Positions 1 through 10,718 of a stretch of 64,000 nucleotides of DNA are shown in pieces. The notes under the pieces are model-generated. The model did not search any database, was not told where the DNA came from, and worked only from the letters and a program-made list of their open reading frames with translations. The DNA lies in assembly GCA_036674765.1 (NCBI GenBank), contig JARVKI010000071.1, positions 62,001 to 126,000 of the forward strand, given 5' to 3'. The translations under genes and the position numbers were made by a program. This stretch comes from Seiridium cupressi (Eukaryota; Ascomycota; Sordariomycetes; Amphisphaeriales; Sporocadaceae). Each line of letters starts with the position of its first letter. The stretch's first letter is position 1.

Positions 1-196
1 TCCTTCCAGAGCACAACTGTGGGAGCAATTAGGAATAGAATAGTATGGGATAAGATGGAAGCACCAACCTGCTTGATGCCCTGATAGGCTGATATCTTTA
101 CTCAACCAGCTTACGCGACAACTAGCTCATGCCATCCATAGCCGCCTAGCATCTAACTCCATGACTGTTTCGTTGATTGTATGCGCGGTCCGATCT

Positions 197-882
197 TCAC
201 AAGGGCTTTGCCACCTTGCGGCTCTCACTAAGTCCAGTCTCCGCGTCTCTGTATTCCTTCCAGCTCACGGGAAACATCGTATTACCTGCTTCGCTTGTGG
301 CCATGATGACGCCCAATTCATTGCTTGCGGTCGAGAGATAGTAGTTGGCCTGGTCGCCAAGGGAGATCTAGAAACGACCACGTTAGCTAACTCATAACAT
401 AATGACGGCCTCTCCAAGCTAAAACGTACCACCTGCGCCCTCACAATATCACCTGGCCTAAAGCTTTCGTAGATCTTGACCCGGTCCTTTTCTGTTGCTC
501 TCACATCCTGCACTCGTATGACGCCCTGCCATTCGGCCTCGAGCACCGTCTCGCCCACCACCAAGATTGCTACGGTGGCTTGGCGTGGTTGAATCCGCGT
601 GACTCGGCACAGTACCACGTTGCCGACCTCGGGAAGGACCTCGCGCTTCTCAGAAATACCGGACCTCGAAACAGATATCGTGGGGAGCGTCGCAGGCGTC
701 TTGAGGGCCTCGATCTTGGTGAGCCTCTTGGCGGGGCCAGGCGCCTTCTCAGGTTGCTGGACAGCGACCGTGCCGAGAAGAGAGGCGTAGAGATTCGAAT
801 CTTGGATATGCGTACCGGCGCCGGCAACGTACTTGTCTACAGGACCAAGGAGCTGGCCAGGGACCGCTATTGTCTGCGCCAT
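197..882 (-). CDS. csl4: Exosome complex subunit Csl4 (EXOSC1-like)
   Basis: Cap subunit of the RNA exosome, which takes part in 3'-5' RNA processing and decay in nucleus and cytoplasm. Two exons, 882-430 and 367-197, are joined across a 62-nt GT-AG intron (368-429), giving 207 aa, close to the human protein's length. The N-terminal domain starts with AVPGQLL. An S1 RNA-binding domain follows and includes the family signature VRATEKDRVKIYESFRPGDIV. Exon 2 adds ISLGDQANYYLST and ELGVIMA, the conserved C-terminal part of the family, which confirms the splice. The gene is divergent from ERG2 with 413 bp between the two starts. The family assignment is firm; the exact N-terminus (ATG at 882) is the only in-frame Met fitting the homologues. 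Confidence 0.93.
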
Positions 883-1295
883 GTTGTCCTGGTATGTTGA
901 ACAACGTTTGCGATGTCAATTGCGGTTGGCCTGCGATCGGGCTGGACTTTTTTTGACAGCTGCGAGTTGCGATTACGCTAGCGCCTCCATCGGTGATCGA
1001 AACTGCTCAACCTCCGACATGCATCCAAGATCTCCTCCACTGCACGCTAATTGGTGACGGATGCTGCGGGACCAGGTCCCTTGCGAACGTAAGAGCCGGA
1101 TGGCAGGGTCCCGAATTTAATTAGTACATATTATTGACCGCCTACCAAGCTAGAAAATTATTGCTGATGGACCCCTATCGCGAGCTTTTCATCTGCTTTG
1201 TGGAGGGCTCAAAAAGGCTGTTCTTGCTCAACATCTTTCGTCTTTTACTGACCCAAATACATTCCTTTACTTCCTCTTGACCAGTCGCCGTCACA
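883..1295. promoter_or_regulatory. Divergent promoter region csl4/erg2
   Basis: This 413-bp gap separates two start codons facing away from each other, so it must hold both promoters. The stretch 1225-1285 just before the ERG2 start is pyrimidine-rich, as is common around fungal transcription starts. I see no gene in it. Confidence 0.6.
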
Positions 1296-2168
1296 ATGGC
1301 TTCCGCAAGGTTCTTGACATGGATTGCTATCCTCATCGGGGTCCTGTCCCCGGTGATCTACCTGCTGGAGCAGAACCTCGAATCCTTCTACATCTTCGAC
1401 AAGGAGCACCTGCACGACGTCGCCAAGCGCGGAATCGCGGCGCATGGGAATGACACGCAGGCGATTGTCCGTTACATCACGAGTGAGCTTCATGGTATTC
1501 ATCCAAACAATGTCAACTTGGACGAGGAGTACATCTTCAACAATGCCGGCGGCGCCATGGGCGCCATGTACATTATCCATGCCAGTATGTTCTCACTTTT
1601 TCTATCAGTTCTCAACGTTCTTTCTGGTGCTATATGACGAAACACTTTCGGATGTTAAACAAATTATTGTCTGAATGCGCAAACAACACCGTGTTGATAT
1701 TTTCCGTTGCCTTCCTTCTGATCCTCCAAGCACAAATTCATATTTTTCGTCCTCCATGTTCTCATAACCTTCTCACATCCTCAGCCACTAACATTGGCAC
1801 CAGGCGTGACTGAGTACCTAATCATCTTCGGCACTGCCATCGGCACCGAGGGACACACTGGCCGCCACACGGCTGACGACTACTTCCACATCCTGACTGG
1901 TGAGCAATGGGCCTACACTCCTGGCGAGTACCTCCCCGAGGTCTACCCAGCTGGCTCCGTGCACCACCTGCACCGCGGCACCGTGAAGCAGTATAAGATG
2001 CCCGAGGGCTGCTTCGCCCTGGAATACGCGAGGGGCTGGATCCCGCCCATGCTCTTCTTTGGCTTTGCTGATGGCCTGAGCTCTACGCTCGACTTCCCGA
2101 CCCTATGGAGGACGACGTGGGTCACCGGTCGTCAAATGGTTGGGAACTTGCTGCTCGGCAAGTTCTAG
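1296..2168 (+). CDS. erg2: C-8 sterol isomerase (ERG2)
   Basis: ER-membrane enzyme of ergosterol synthesis that moves the C8-C9 double bond of fecosterol to C7-C8; it is the fungal member of the sigma-1 receptor family. Exons 1296-1584 and 1804-2168 join across a 219-nt intron with a branch site CTAAC close to its 3' end; the result is 217 aa, normal for the family. An N-terminal membrane anchor spans about residues 5-25. Signature stretches after the splice are [19 protein letters not shown] and [13 protein letters not shown], followed by the conserved C-terminal part [14 protein letters not shown]. The intron is long for this window. The alternative acceptor at the earlier CAG (about 1785) leads to a stop within ten codons, so it was rejected. 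Confidence 0.95.
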
Positions 2169-2591
2169 GCACCATATAAATGTCTTGATGTTTTGAATCT
2201 GTAGACTGCCAGAGGATTATATACTTAAATGTTAATGAAGCTCGCACCTCGAGCACACCTCCATTCAGGAGAAACAAGTCTTCATGTCTCTATCTGAGTT
2301 GCAAGTTTACCCTGTTGCCTTCGACTACTATTGCTGTCTACTTCGCAACTATCTTCAATGGCTTCATGGGGTCAATGATGAATAAGAGCGGAACCTCTGA
2401 GACGTCGGGGAATGAAGATCCCTAATAATGTCTTTTAGCCTTATCCGAAACCAATGCACAAGTCGCTGCCAACGCCTAGCTAATGCAAATATGTCTATGT
2501 AGTTCTGTGCCTGAAGAACATTGAGCCTTGCAAGAAGACCTTGCTATAAAAAGTCTAGCCGCTCACGAAAACCAGAGAAAATGAGAATGGT
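2169..2591. other. Convergent 3' spacer erg2/pus4
   Basis: This 423-bp gap lies between the stop codons of ERG2 and PUS4 and should contain the two 3' UTRs. I see no coding or RNA gene in it. Confidence 0.6.
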
Positions 2592-4134
2592 CTATGCCTT
2601 GGCAACATCCGGCTTAGGCAAAACATGATCATCGGGTATACCGTTCCATTCCTCCTCCTCCTTCTCCTCGACCTTGACTTTGGACTCAACATCTTCACTC
2701 GACTTCTTTTTGGTCGAGGCTGGCTTGGGAGAGGTCGAGTTGGACTTCTTTCTCTTCATTGCAGGTTCTTCAGTCAAAGGCTCCTCAGAAACTTTGCGCT
2801 TGTATGGAGGGCTCTCAATAGACTTTTGTTTCGGCGACTCCACCCGCTCTGCTCTCGTAGGGGCCTGCACCACGCCCGGTATTGACTTTGCATTCCACTG
2901 CCTGAGAGCGGCCTCGACTTGCGGTGCCCAGACGTCCTCTCCTTTGATTATATCATCATACTCGATGCAATTCTCGGTGCCAAGCACGAAGTCTCCCTGG
3001 CGGCTTCTAGACAACTCGGCCATCATTGCACTTGAGCCAATCTTGATACCTAGATCATGACAGAAACTTCTGACGTAGAAGCCTGATGTCACTGTCATAC
3101 GTATGCGTGCTGCAGGCGGACCTTTGTCGTCCCATGGAGGCGGAGTGTTTGGATCATGCGGGGGTGGTATCAGGTTGGAACCCTTGCCTCCCTTCTTTTC
3201 CGGCGGTTGACCCAGTGCTCCAGACATCATCATGGGAGGACTCTTGGCCTTCTTTTGACGCTTGTTGTTCTTGTCATAGATCAAGTCATCGACCCTCTCA
3301 TCAGCTTTTCGCTTGACCTGCTCATATCGTTCCAACGCTGCCTTCTCTTCCTCCTCCTCTTCCGGCGTGCGCTTCTCCCGGGTCATCTGATCCTTCTCAA
3401 TCTTCCAGACCTGCTCAGCGAAGCTCTTCTCGAATTGAGTAGCGTCTTCTGCAGGCCAGCGGTGGTCATGAGTACCGGGCTCGTAGTATTCGACCATCTC
3501 CAGTTCTGTGACTTGAACCTCTCTTGTCGCAATCTCGCGCGGAATCGGTTTGCCTTCGCGGGCGTATTCGTACAACGGCTTGCCTTCCATCTTAAGGGCC
3601 GAGTAGAGGGGGGGCATTTGCTGGAGTTTACCACGGAAGCTATTCAGGGCCTCCTCAACCATGGGTTTCGTGATGTGGTCATAAGCGGTCTTTTTCAGAA
3701 TCTTCCCGACTCTATCGTAGGTGTCCGTGCTCGCGCCGAATAGAACAATCGTCTCGTAGGTCTTGGTGCAGTCCAGGAATGATTGCAAAGATTTTGTACC
3801 TCTGCCCGTTCCAAGAATGAGTACGCCAGTCGCCAGCGGATCCAAGGTACCTCCATGACCCATTTTGACTCTGATTTCGTTCCTGCCATGGCCGCGCCTC
3901 TTCTTTTTCGTATTTGATTCCTGGCCCCTCGAAGACTTCTGCTCGTCGATCATCGGCTTGAAGAAGGTGGACGGATTGAACTGTTCTTGGCAATCCCGAA
4001 TGACCTGGGCGGAACTCATTCCCACGGGCTTATTGACGGCTGCACAATCGCATGGTCAGTGGCGGTTCTACGACGCGAAGGTGGGTTGAGACCATACCAA
4101 ATAAACCGTCAAGGACGGGCTTGGATGCCGCCAT
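2592..4134 (-). CDS. pus4: tRNA pseudouridine(55) synthase Pus4 (TruB family)
   Basis: Converts U55 of the tRNA T-loop to pseudouridine in nucleus and mitochondria. A 37-nt first exon (4134-4098) and exon 2 (4039-2592) join across a 58-nt intron and give 494 aa. The splice creates the start of the TruB domain, FAVNKPVGMSSAQVIRD. The catalytic motif GHGGTLDPLATGVL holds the nucleophilic Asp79, and the TruB motif SGFYVRSFCHDLG sits at about residue 330. Between them, about residues 200-322 form a charged, Glu/Lys- and Pro-rich insert. The C-terminal 100 residues are a low-complexity Lys/Ser/Glu tail, probably disordered and nuclear-targeting. The gene is divergent from the RFTS-domain gene. Confidence 0.93.
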
Positions 4135-4840
4135 TCTGAGGAGTCTGGACGCTTTCATTCGCAGAAAGCCAAACGAAGGAGGAAATCAAGCGCAGCCTCT
4201 CCTACATGTAGCGGGAAAACGCGACCAAGCTTGAGGTCCAATAAGAAAATTCGGTCAAGTCACAATGAGATGCGACACGCAAAAATGGGAAATGCTGAAA
4301 CTTTTCCACGAGAAGCTTAAGAAAAATTTGGGACTTCTGGGTCGAGCTTGCGGGGTGTGGATCCTCTAATGGCTTGGAAGAGCAACCACGGTTATCGATT
4401 ATGCTTAGCTTTTCTCTTGTTGCCTACACTCAAGTACTGGTACTTCAATGGCGGGGCTTCTCTGCCTACTTGCCCGCATGAATATTCACACTCTTTCAAG
4501 CAGTACGTACTCTATCGCACTGTTTCTCCTGCCGGACGGCTCCCAGCCTTGAGTGTCCTGCAAGTGCCCCTGCAATTGGAAATCGTCCCGCCAATCGTCG
4601 ACGCCCTAGTCGCGTGAATCCGAACAAGCTTCCATGCGCGGCATGCCGATTATCCAATGTCCTTTTCCCGCTGTTCGCCGTCCTTGAGAGCGAGCAAGTT
4701 CAGCTACGAACGGCACGGAACGCTCTCTTATGTTCATGTGGGATAGTCTGACACCATAGCACTCTCCACCGCCTTCTTCAACAGCCCATCCTATCGTTCA
4801 CGACGCATGCAACACATTGCACCTCTCCGACGGCTACACC
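4135..4840. promoter_or_regulatory. Divergent promoter region pus4/RFTS gene
   Basis: This 706-bp gap separates two divergent starts. An open stretch of 89 codons (4348-4617, + strand) lies in it, but it has no recognisable motif and I do not call it a gene. The last 80 bases before 4841 are C/T-rich, as expected of a fungal 5' leader. Confidence 0.5.
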
Positions 4841-7306
4841 ATGGCAGGGCGGAGGCGCCTAAGGGCGGCTTCCAATTCCACCGTCGCAACCGTCGATGAG
4901 CAGTCAATCGTGTATACCAAGGAGAACCAGATCATACGGCCTCCTGCTACGGGCACGAAATCCGACTACTGGCCGTGTTTCCTCCTGACGGAAGCTGTTG
5001 TCTATAATAAACATGGTCAAATGGCCAATTTGCTCCATGTCGACCTCGAAGGGCCTTTCATGATACGGGGCCTTATGGTTGTTGAGCCAGACCAAAGCAG
5101 TTGTTGTAAGTTACAGATCTCCAACAACTCGGCACGATTTGAGCTCACTTGTTTCCCATAGTGATACGAGGCTACCAAAGGACACGCTCCACATGGATAG
5201 AGGTCTCAAGGACGTTCACCTACTCGATTGGGTTGAAGGAAGACTCGGGGACACCTGTTGTCTGGGCCCTTGGCGAATGCGCTCACTTCGAAATCATTCC
5301 TGCCGGCCCTTATATGTCAATTGCCAACATAATGTTCCAAGGTGTCAACATGCACTATAACATACTCGACTTATACGAAGCTGAACTAGAGCTCATGAAC
5401 GACCGCGAACAGACAAAACCGAAGCAGAAGAGGCGGAAAATACGCCTGCAGGATGTCAAGTTGCCCCTGCAAGACATATTATACAGATACGCCGCTGCTG
5501 TTGGAGACGGCGCTACCGTGGAAGAGGTCACACAGAGATGCAAAGACCAAGCTGGCTTTCTGCTTGGTCAGTTTCCACGAGAAACGGGTTTTCACGCCTG
5601 GCTAAGCAGCGAGTGCCCAGTAAGCGTGCAATGTCTTTGCGTTTACACTCCAAGCTAACCTTTACAGGATATCGTACAAAGACTCAAGAAGAAGCCTAGC
5701 CCCTCTGCTAGTCTTGTATTTACAGAGCCTGAACCGTCTGCATCTAAACCAGCTACAGTTCGGCAAAAGTCAAGCTCTGCAGAAAGTCGCGGCTCTAGAG
5801 GCAAAGCGAAGGCCGCCCTGAGGACCTCGGGCTCCGGAAGCTCTGCAGATGGCTCGAGAGGTCCAGCAGACCAATTTGAGTCTGCTAGTGACGACCAGCG
5901 TGGATCGCGCTCTCGTTCCGCCAGGGTAAAACAAAACTCTTCTCAGAGGCCGAAGAAGCACGAGGCTTCGGAATTAGTGGATATCGATATGAAGGACTTT
6001 GCATCCAAGCCAGTGACACTACCCGCAAGAGCAAAGAACGAAACCACAGCGACTGCTTCTTCAAGCCCAAATTCCGCCTTGTTTGCCTTGATCGGCGTAC
6101 TCAACGAGGAGCGGCAAAAGGTTCTAGATTTATGGAAAACTGGGGCAAAGCAGAAGAAGCATCCAGACTCAATAGCTCATACGGGATGGCAAACCAAGAT
6201 GTACTTGGCTATGAGCATCACTAATTACTCAGCAAAGTCTGAAGTGTTGCAATATCATGCCGGAGGGTTGGCCGAACATCTCGGTCCAGAGTGGCATAAA
6301 AGTGCACTCTACCAGTGGGCGAAGCAAAACGCCAACATCAAACCCGTATATAATCACATCACGGAAGATCATATTTTAAGGATACAAAGGCGACAAAAAG
6401 GGGTAAATGCCAAGCCACAACCTGATAAGACAACTCAGACTCCAGTCGAGACAAGCGGCAAGCAGCCGCCAAGCGGTCGTCCAAGCGGGAAAGCAGCAGG
6501 CCTCCGTCCATCATTAGGGAGCAAGAAACGTCCACGAAGCCCAGATGATGACGAAGACGAGATGGAAGTCGATGAAGAGGTTCTGCCACGTAAGAAGACG
6601 GCAAAGACTTCGCAATTCTTCGCCAACGATAAGAGCGAAGTGGAACAAGCAGATACAACCACTTCTTCAGATGATGAGCATGAAGACAGCACGACCAAGG
6701 AAACGCTGACTCGCATTGTCATCCACGCGGAGCCCTTACCTTCAACGCGGCCCAAGGGGCCAAATCATACCTGGACTTGCGAAGAACTTGACTGCGACTA
6801 TGTTGTCCGCAGTGCCCATGATGCTGAGGGCCAAGAGCTCATTCATCAACACTTCGAGGAACACGAGAAAGAAGCCAGTGATGAGGCCAAGGAACGAGAA
6901 CTTAGCAAGGTCAACCTCGCCATGCAGGAGAGCCGAGGTCATTTGCCTATAAAGTATGCTTACTTCCCCCCTTTCCTTATTGAAGTACACTATCATCCCA
7001 CACCCATCCACCAGTCTCCGAACGATGTCAGTTGAATCGATACCAGCCATATGGGTCTCACGCGATGGAAGATTTGGTCTTTCTTTGTTCTACCCATGGT
7101 CATCACATACAACCGAGGTATCAGTATCAACGAACATGGCACTTCCATTTCACATACCACACTTGCACACAACTTATCTGACTTGCAACCACAGTCATCT
7201 CCTCGACAAAATCCGGAAAGCGAATTCTGACAAGAGCAAACCGAACTCTACCGAGCTCGACGGTCGTGTTATTCCACAGCCCATCAAAAGGTCGCTACTT
7301 GTCTGA
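4841..7306 (+). CDS. RFTS (DNMT1-RFD)-domain protein with C-terminal zinc finger; Raf2/DIM-7-like candidate
   Basis: Four exons (4841-5105, 5162-5619, 5668-6953, 7195-7306) give 706 aa; all joins keep frame. Residues about 35-215 resemble the replication-foci targeting fold, with the pattern FLLTEAVVYNKHGQMANLLHV, then IRG, then FEIIPAGPYMSIANIMFQ. A basic KPKQKRRKIRL stretch could be a nuclear signal. A second conserved helical block lies at about residues 365-465. The middle is disordered, with an acidic stretch (DDDEDEMEVDEE). Near the end is a C2H2-like finger: C612-x4-C617, then H634/H636 and H640. Known context: fission yeast Raf2 has an RFTS domain plus zinc finger and acts in the Cul4 H3K9-methylation complex, and Neurospora DIM-7 is in the equivalent complex. 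The match to that role is inference from domain order. An alternative Met at 4817 would add eight residues. Confidence 0.65.
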
Positions 7307-7645
7307 AGTGCCTGTCTCGTCGAGCATTAGGTGGCCGGGCATCCATTCCGATGAGATAACCCGTCTCGTCAGACGGTGTGCTCTCTGTCCCATTTCGATT
7401 TGATTTTAGCCGTTTACGAATGATACCTCAATGGCATGTACGACCAGCATAGGCGGCGTTTAGGTAATGCATTTTGATTATCATTGATCTTCTGCTCTGG
7501 GAGATCAAACGATGTGTCCATGACATCGTTTTTGACATCGCTCCTTATGGGTATATACAGGATTGTTCGATCTGCGATATGGTCCAGCAGTAGCTCTGAA
7601 TTCTTGTGATCAATAGAGAATCTTTCAAATGCGGTACAAACTATA
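7307..7645. other. Convergent 3' spacer
   Basis: This 339-bp gap lies between two stop codons (RFTS gene and racemase gene). Nothing else is recognisable in it. Confidence 0.55.
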
Positions 7646-9037
7646 TCACAGCTTGGATTTACTCTTCAGTACTAAGCCCCCCTTCTCAACTTCATATTCA
7701 TTCCCTTTCCTCCATCCATACCATTTTTGCAATGCCTCCTCGCCGCCCTGGCCTGGACTTAACAGATGACCCTCGTACCCGTTGCCCGGAAATCCTCTTC
7801 CCTGGCCTTGCGCGCTTGGGTCTGTTGCTTCCTCACTCACGGCCAGCATCGGTGTCTCCCTCAGTCCGACTGGTGGTCGTTGATCGCCCTCGCGTCCAGG
7901 TTGAGTTTCGAGCTCGGCGTAATCGAGAACCGGTGTACAGCATGCATCAGTACCGTCAAACACCTTTTCCCACTCCGTTCTCGTCTTCGATCTGAAAGTG
8001 GCTTCGAACTGCTGTTTCATTTCTGGCCAGTTTGCGCAATCGTCCCGGCGCTCGTTCCATTTCTTATCAAGGCCGAGCCCCTGGATCAAAATGGCGTAAA
8101 ACTGCGGTTCCAGTGCGCCGACAGCCATGTATTTGCGGTCTTTCGTCTCATAAGTATCGTAGTATGGGCACCCACCATCTAGCACGTTCTTGCCTCTGCC
8201 TGCATTGCCCATTGGTGTCTTGAGATGAACGCGCGGGAACGTAGTCAGGTATGAAGTCCCGTCAACCATGTTTGCCTCCACGACCTGGCCCTTCCCTGTA
8301 GCCTGCCGCGCAATCACAGCGAGCAAGACACCCTGAAACAGTGCAGCGCCGCCCCCGGCGAAATCAGCCTGCGATGCGGCAAATCCATTAGTGGTCTGAT
8401 TGCCGATGATGAATCAAAGGGTATCGCAATGCAATAGCGCGTCCAGATCGAGAAAAGACAAAACTGAGCTTCCAGAGGAACAAGAATGTACGTACCAAGA
8501 GATTCCAAGGGGCGTGTGGCTTTTCGTCGTCGCGGCCTAGAAGAGACAGAACACCAGAGACTGCTAGATAGTTGAGGTCGTGGCCTGCCATATTCGCATA
8601 CTTTCCATCACGACGGAAGCCGGCCATGCGTCCGTAGATGATCCGAGGGTTGATCGCAGAAACGATGTCTGGTCCCAGACCGAGCTTCTCCAAAACCCCA
8701 GGCCGAAAAGGATCAACGATGACGTCTGCCACTTTAACAAGTTCTTTAATCAAGGCCACGCCACTGGGAGATTTGAGGTCTACGGCTATGGAGGACTTAT
8801 TCCGGACGAGAATATCTGTAGTTGGCGGTGCTTCAACTCCGGGAGTATGTGATTTCCCTGGTACGGCTCGGTCGATGCGCAAGACATTGGCTCCGGCATC
8901 CGAGAGAAGGAGGCCAGCGAAGGGACCTTGGTTTGGTAAGTAATTAAGTTCGGTCTTCATATGAGCGCATAATTACCTGGCGCAAGACCGGCGAACTCAA
9001 GGACTTTGAGTCCTTGAAGTGGCGGCGGTCCAACCAT
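7646..9037 (-). CDS. CoA-transferase family III enzyme, alpha-methylacyl-CoA racemase type, peroxisomal
   Basis: Likely epimerises 2-methyl-branched acyl-CoA so that peroxisomal beta-oxidation can proceed. Exons 9037-8977, 8926-8496 and 8368-7646 (introns 50 and 127 nt) give 404 aa. The N-terminal GLKVLEFAGLAPGPFAGLLLSDAGA is written here only as its start GLKVLEFAGLAPGPF; it continues into the CoA-binding fold. The catalytic pair seen in AMACR/MCR, a His and an Asp 30 residues apart, is present as H136 (AGHDLNYLAVSG) and D166 (ADFAGG). D166 lies just after the second splice join, which supports that join. The protein ends in Ser-Lys-Leu, a perfect PTS1 peroxisomal signal. Some fungal members act as CoA transferases rather than racemases, so the substrate is open. 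Confidence 0.88.
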
Positions 9038-9346
9038 TGTTTTAGACGATGATAGCAAACCGCGGGTTATCGAACGAAGTGGGCTAGCATATACGGCTTG
9101 GAATTTATTGCGATGAAGTGGTTCGGCTTCACGAAGTCATGGAAGTTGCCAGTATTTCCCAACAGACCAGAGAGCCATTCAGAGAAGTTATATGACCGCG
9201 GGGCAGAACGCGAGTCCGGGGAACCGAGGTTTGGACGAATGATTTGCTTCCAGGATGCCGGGGAAGTAAAAATGTGGGGTAACTCGCGGTAATGAGTGCA
9301 ACCCACAGCCGTAGATACCATTTGGCGGACTATGTTTGGCAGAATT
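9038..9346. other. Spacer between racemase start and yih1 stop
   Basis: This 309-bp gap carries the 5' region of the racemase gene and the 3' end of YIH1, both on the minus strand. I see no further gene. Confidence 0.5.
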
Positions 9347-10189
9347 TCACTTGGCAGAGCCTTTCTTCTTGTTGGCTGGCTGTTCTGTCACCAACCCAGC
9401 CTTCACGAAGGCATCTCTGGCCGCCTGGTTGATGAGAGCAAACCGTCGCGGCCCCAGTTTGTGCCCTCCGTACCACCGCGATACAATGACCATGACATCC
9501 CACAGGTCCATGAGCTGCATTAGATGCAATAGCCGACTGCCAGCTGCCGTTTCGCCGTCGTCATCGCAGTCCTGAAAAGTTGTGCCATTGGTTCCTTTGA
9601 TACGCCATGCTGTCATATTGTGAGTTGCAATGCGCACTTTCTTGTCTGTAGCAAGCAGATGCTGGACAAACCCTTCTGCTTCCGTGGTGGACGACACATG
9701 AGCACAGCGGGCTAGGAACGTCGATTTGAGCTCCACGAATGGATCCGACAAGATCCATCGAGGCTCGGGCATATCCAGTAGGTGAGTGCTGAGCTGAGCC
9801 TCTCGATGTACTTCTTGTACGTCCTGCTCTTCTGGCTCGTCTTCCTGTGCCTCTTCGGGAACGGCGGATTCCTCCAGGCGTCGCTTCAACTCCTCGATAG
9901 CATCGAATAGACAAACCATTCCAGGTTCATATACAGTGCCAATGATCTCTCGAAACAAAGAGAGCTCTCTGGCGGCATCCCCACGCTTGCCGTGCTCTCC
10001 GGTACTGTTAGTACCGACGACACTGGGCGGCTCTGAGGGATATGATGTCGGAAACTCGATCCTGAGCGAAGACGACTCTTCCGGCGGCGTCAATATGTAT
10101 ACGTTTGGGTTGTCGCCAGCCTGCACCAGACAGCCGTCACCATAAATTGAATTAATAGCCTCAATTTCATCTTTGAGTTCTTCCGACAT
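9347..10189 (-). CDS. yih1: Yih1/IMPACT homologue (RWD + UPF0029)
   Basis: Single exon, 280 aa. Yih1 competes with Gcn2 for Gcn1 and so lowers eIF2-alpha phosphorylation; it also binds actin. The RWD domain spans about residues 4-115 (ELKDEIEAINSIYGDG near the start, typical EEL-x3-EAI-x2-IYG). An acidic linker follows (EEAQEDEPEEQDVQE). The UPF0029/IMPACT domain spans about 145-265, with FLARCAHVSSTTEAEGFVQHL and the signature VIVSRWYGGHKLGPRRFALI. A Lys-rich tail ends the protein. It is divergent from PPT1, with 529 bp between the starts. Confidence 0.93.
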   Translation of the reverse strand: MSEELKDEIEAINSIYGDGCLVQAGDNPNVYILTPPEESSSLRIEFPTSYPSEPPSVVGTNSTGEHGKRGDAARELSLFREIIGTVYEPGMVCLFDAIEELKRRLEESAVPEEAQEDEPEEQDVQEVHREAQLSTHLLDMPEPRWILSDPFVELKSTFLARCAHVSSTTEAEGFVQHLLATDKKVRIATHNMTAWRIKGTNGTTFQDCDDDGETAAGSRLLHLMQLMDLWDVMVIVSRWYGGHKLGPRRFALINQAARDAFVKAGLVTEQPANKKKGSAK

Positions 10190-10718
10190 GCTGTTGCTTC
10201 CGCCAATGCAGGGTTCCGAGTATAAATGTCAGTTGCTGCACCATGAGCGTTCGTTCTCCTTCAATATCTCACGAAGTCAGAAAATAGCATCGACTCATGC
10301 GGCCGCAACTCATGGGCTTCGGAAATGTCAAATGCCCCGCGACGGAAAGCCGCGATGCAGGGACGGCAGGCTTAGGCTAGATCCCTTCCGGCTAGACCAC
10401 ATATAGTTAGCATATCAACAATAGTGCCCCTCTTGGACCTAGACGACACCCTTGTGCGTGCTAAAAGCTCCGTGCGCCGACAAGCATTTCCCTGGGCCGA
10501 GTCCACGACCCGCGTTCGGAGATGTCCAATGCCTGGAATATTCTTGGGCCTATCTCCTCCATCCTGTCGCCACAGCTCCCCAAGTCCAAAGCGCAATTCC
10601 CGAGAGCGCTTCAAGAGCTGGTAGCAGGCCCCAAGTAGAAGTCCTCGTCCATTGGAGCCTCCTTTCCCCCTCACAGGCCATTGTCTTCCGAATTCCCTAG
10701 CACCCCACATCTTACAAT
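10190..10718. promoter_or_regulatory. Divergent promoter region yih1/ppt1
   Basis: This 529-bp gap lies between divergent starts and contains no gene I can support. The 60 bases before 10719 are C/T-rich. Confidence 0.5.
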
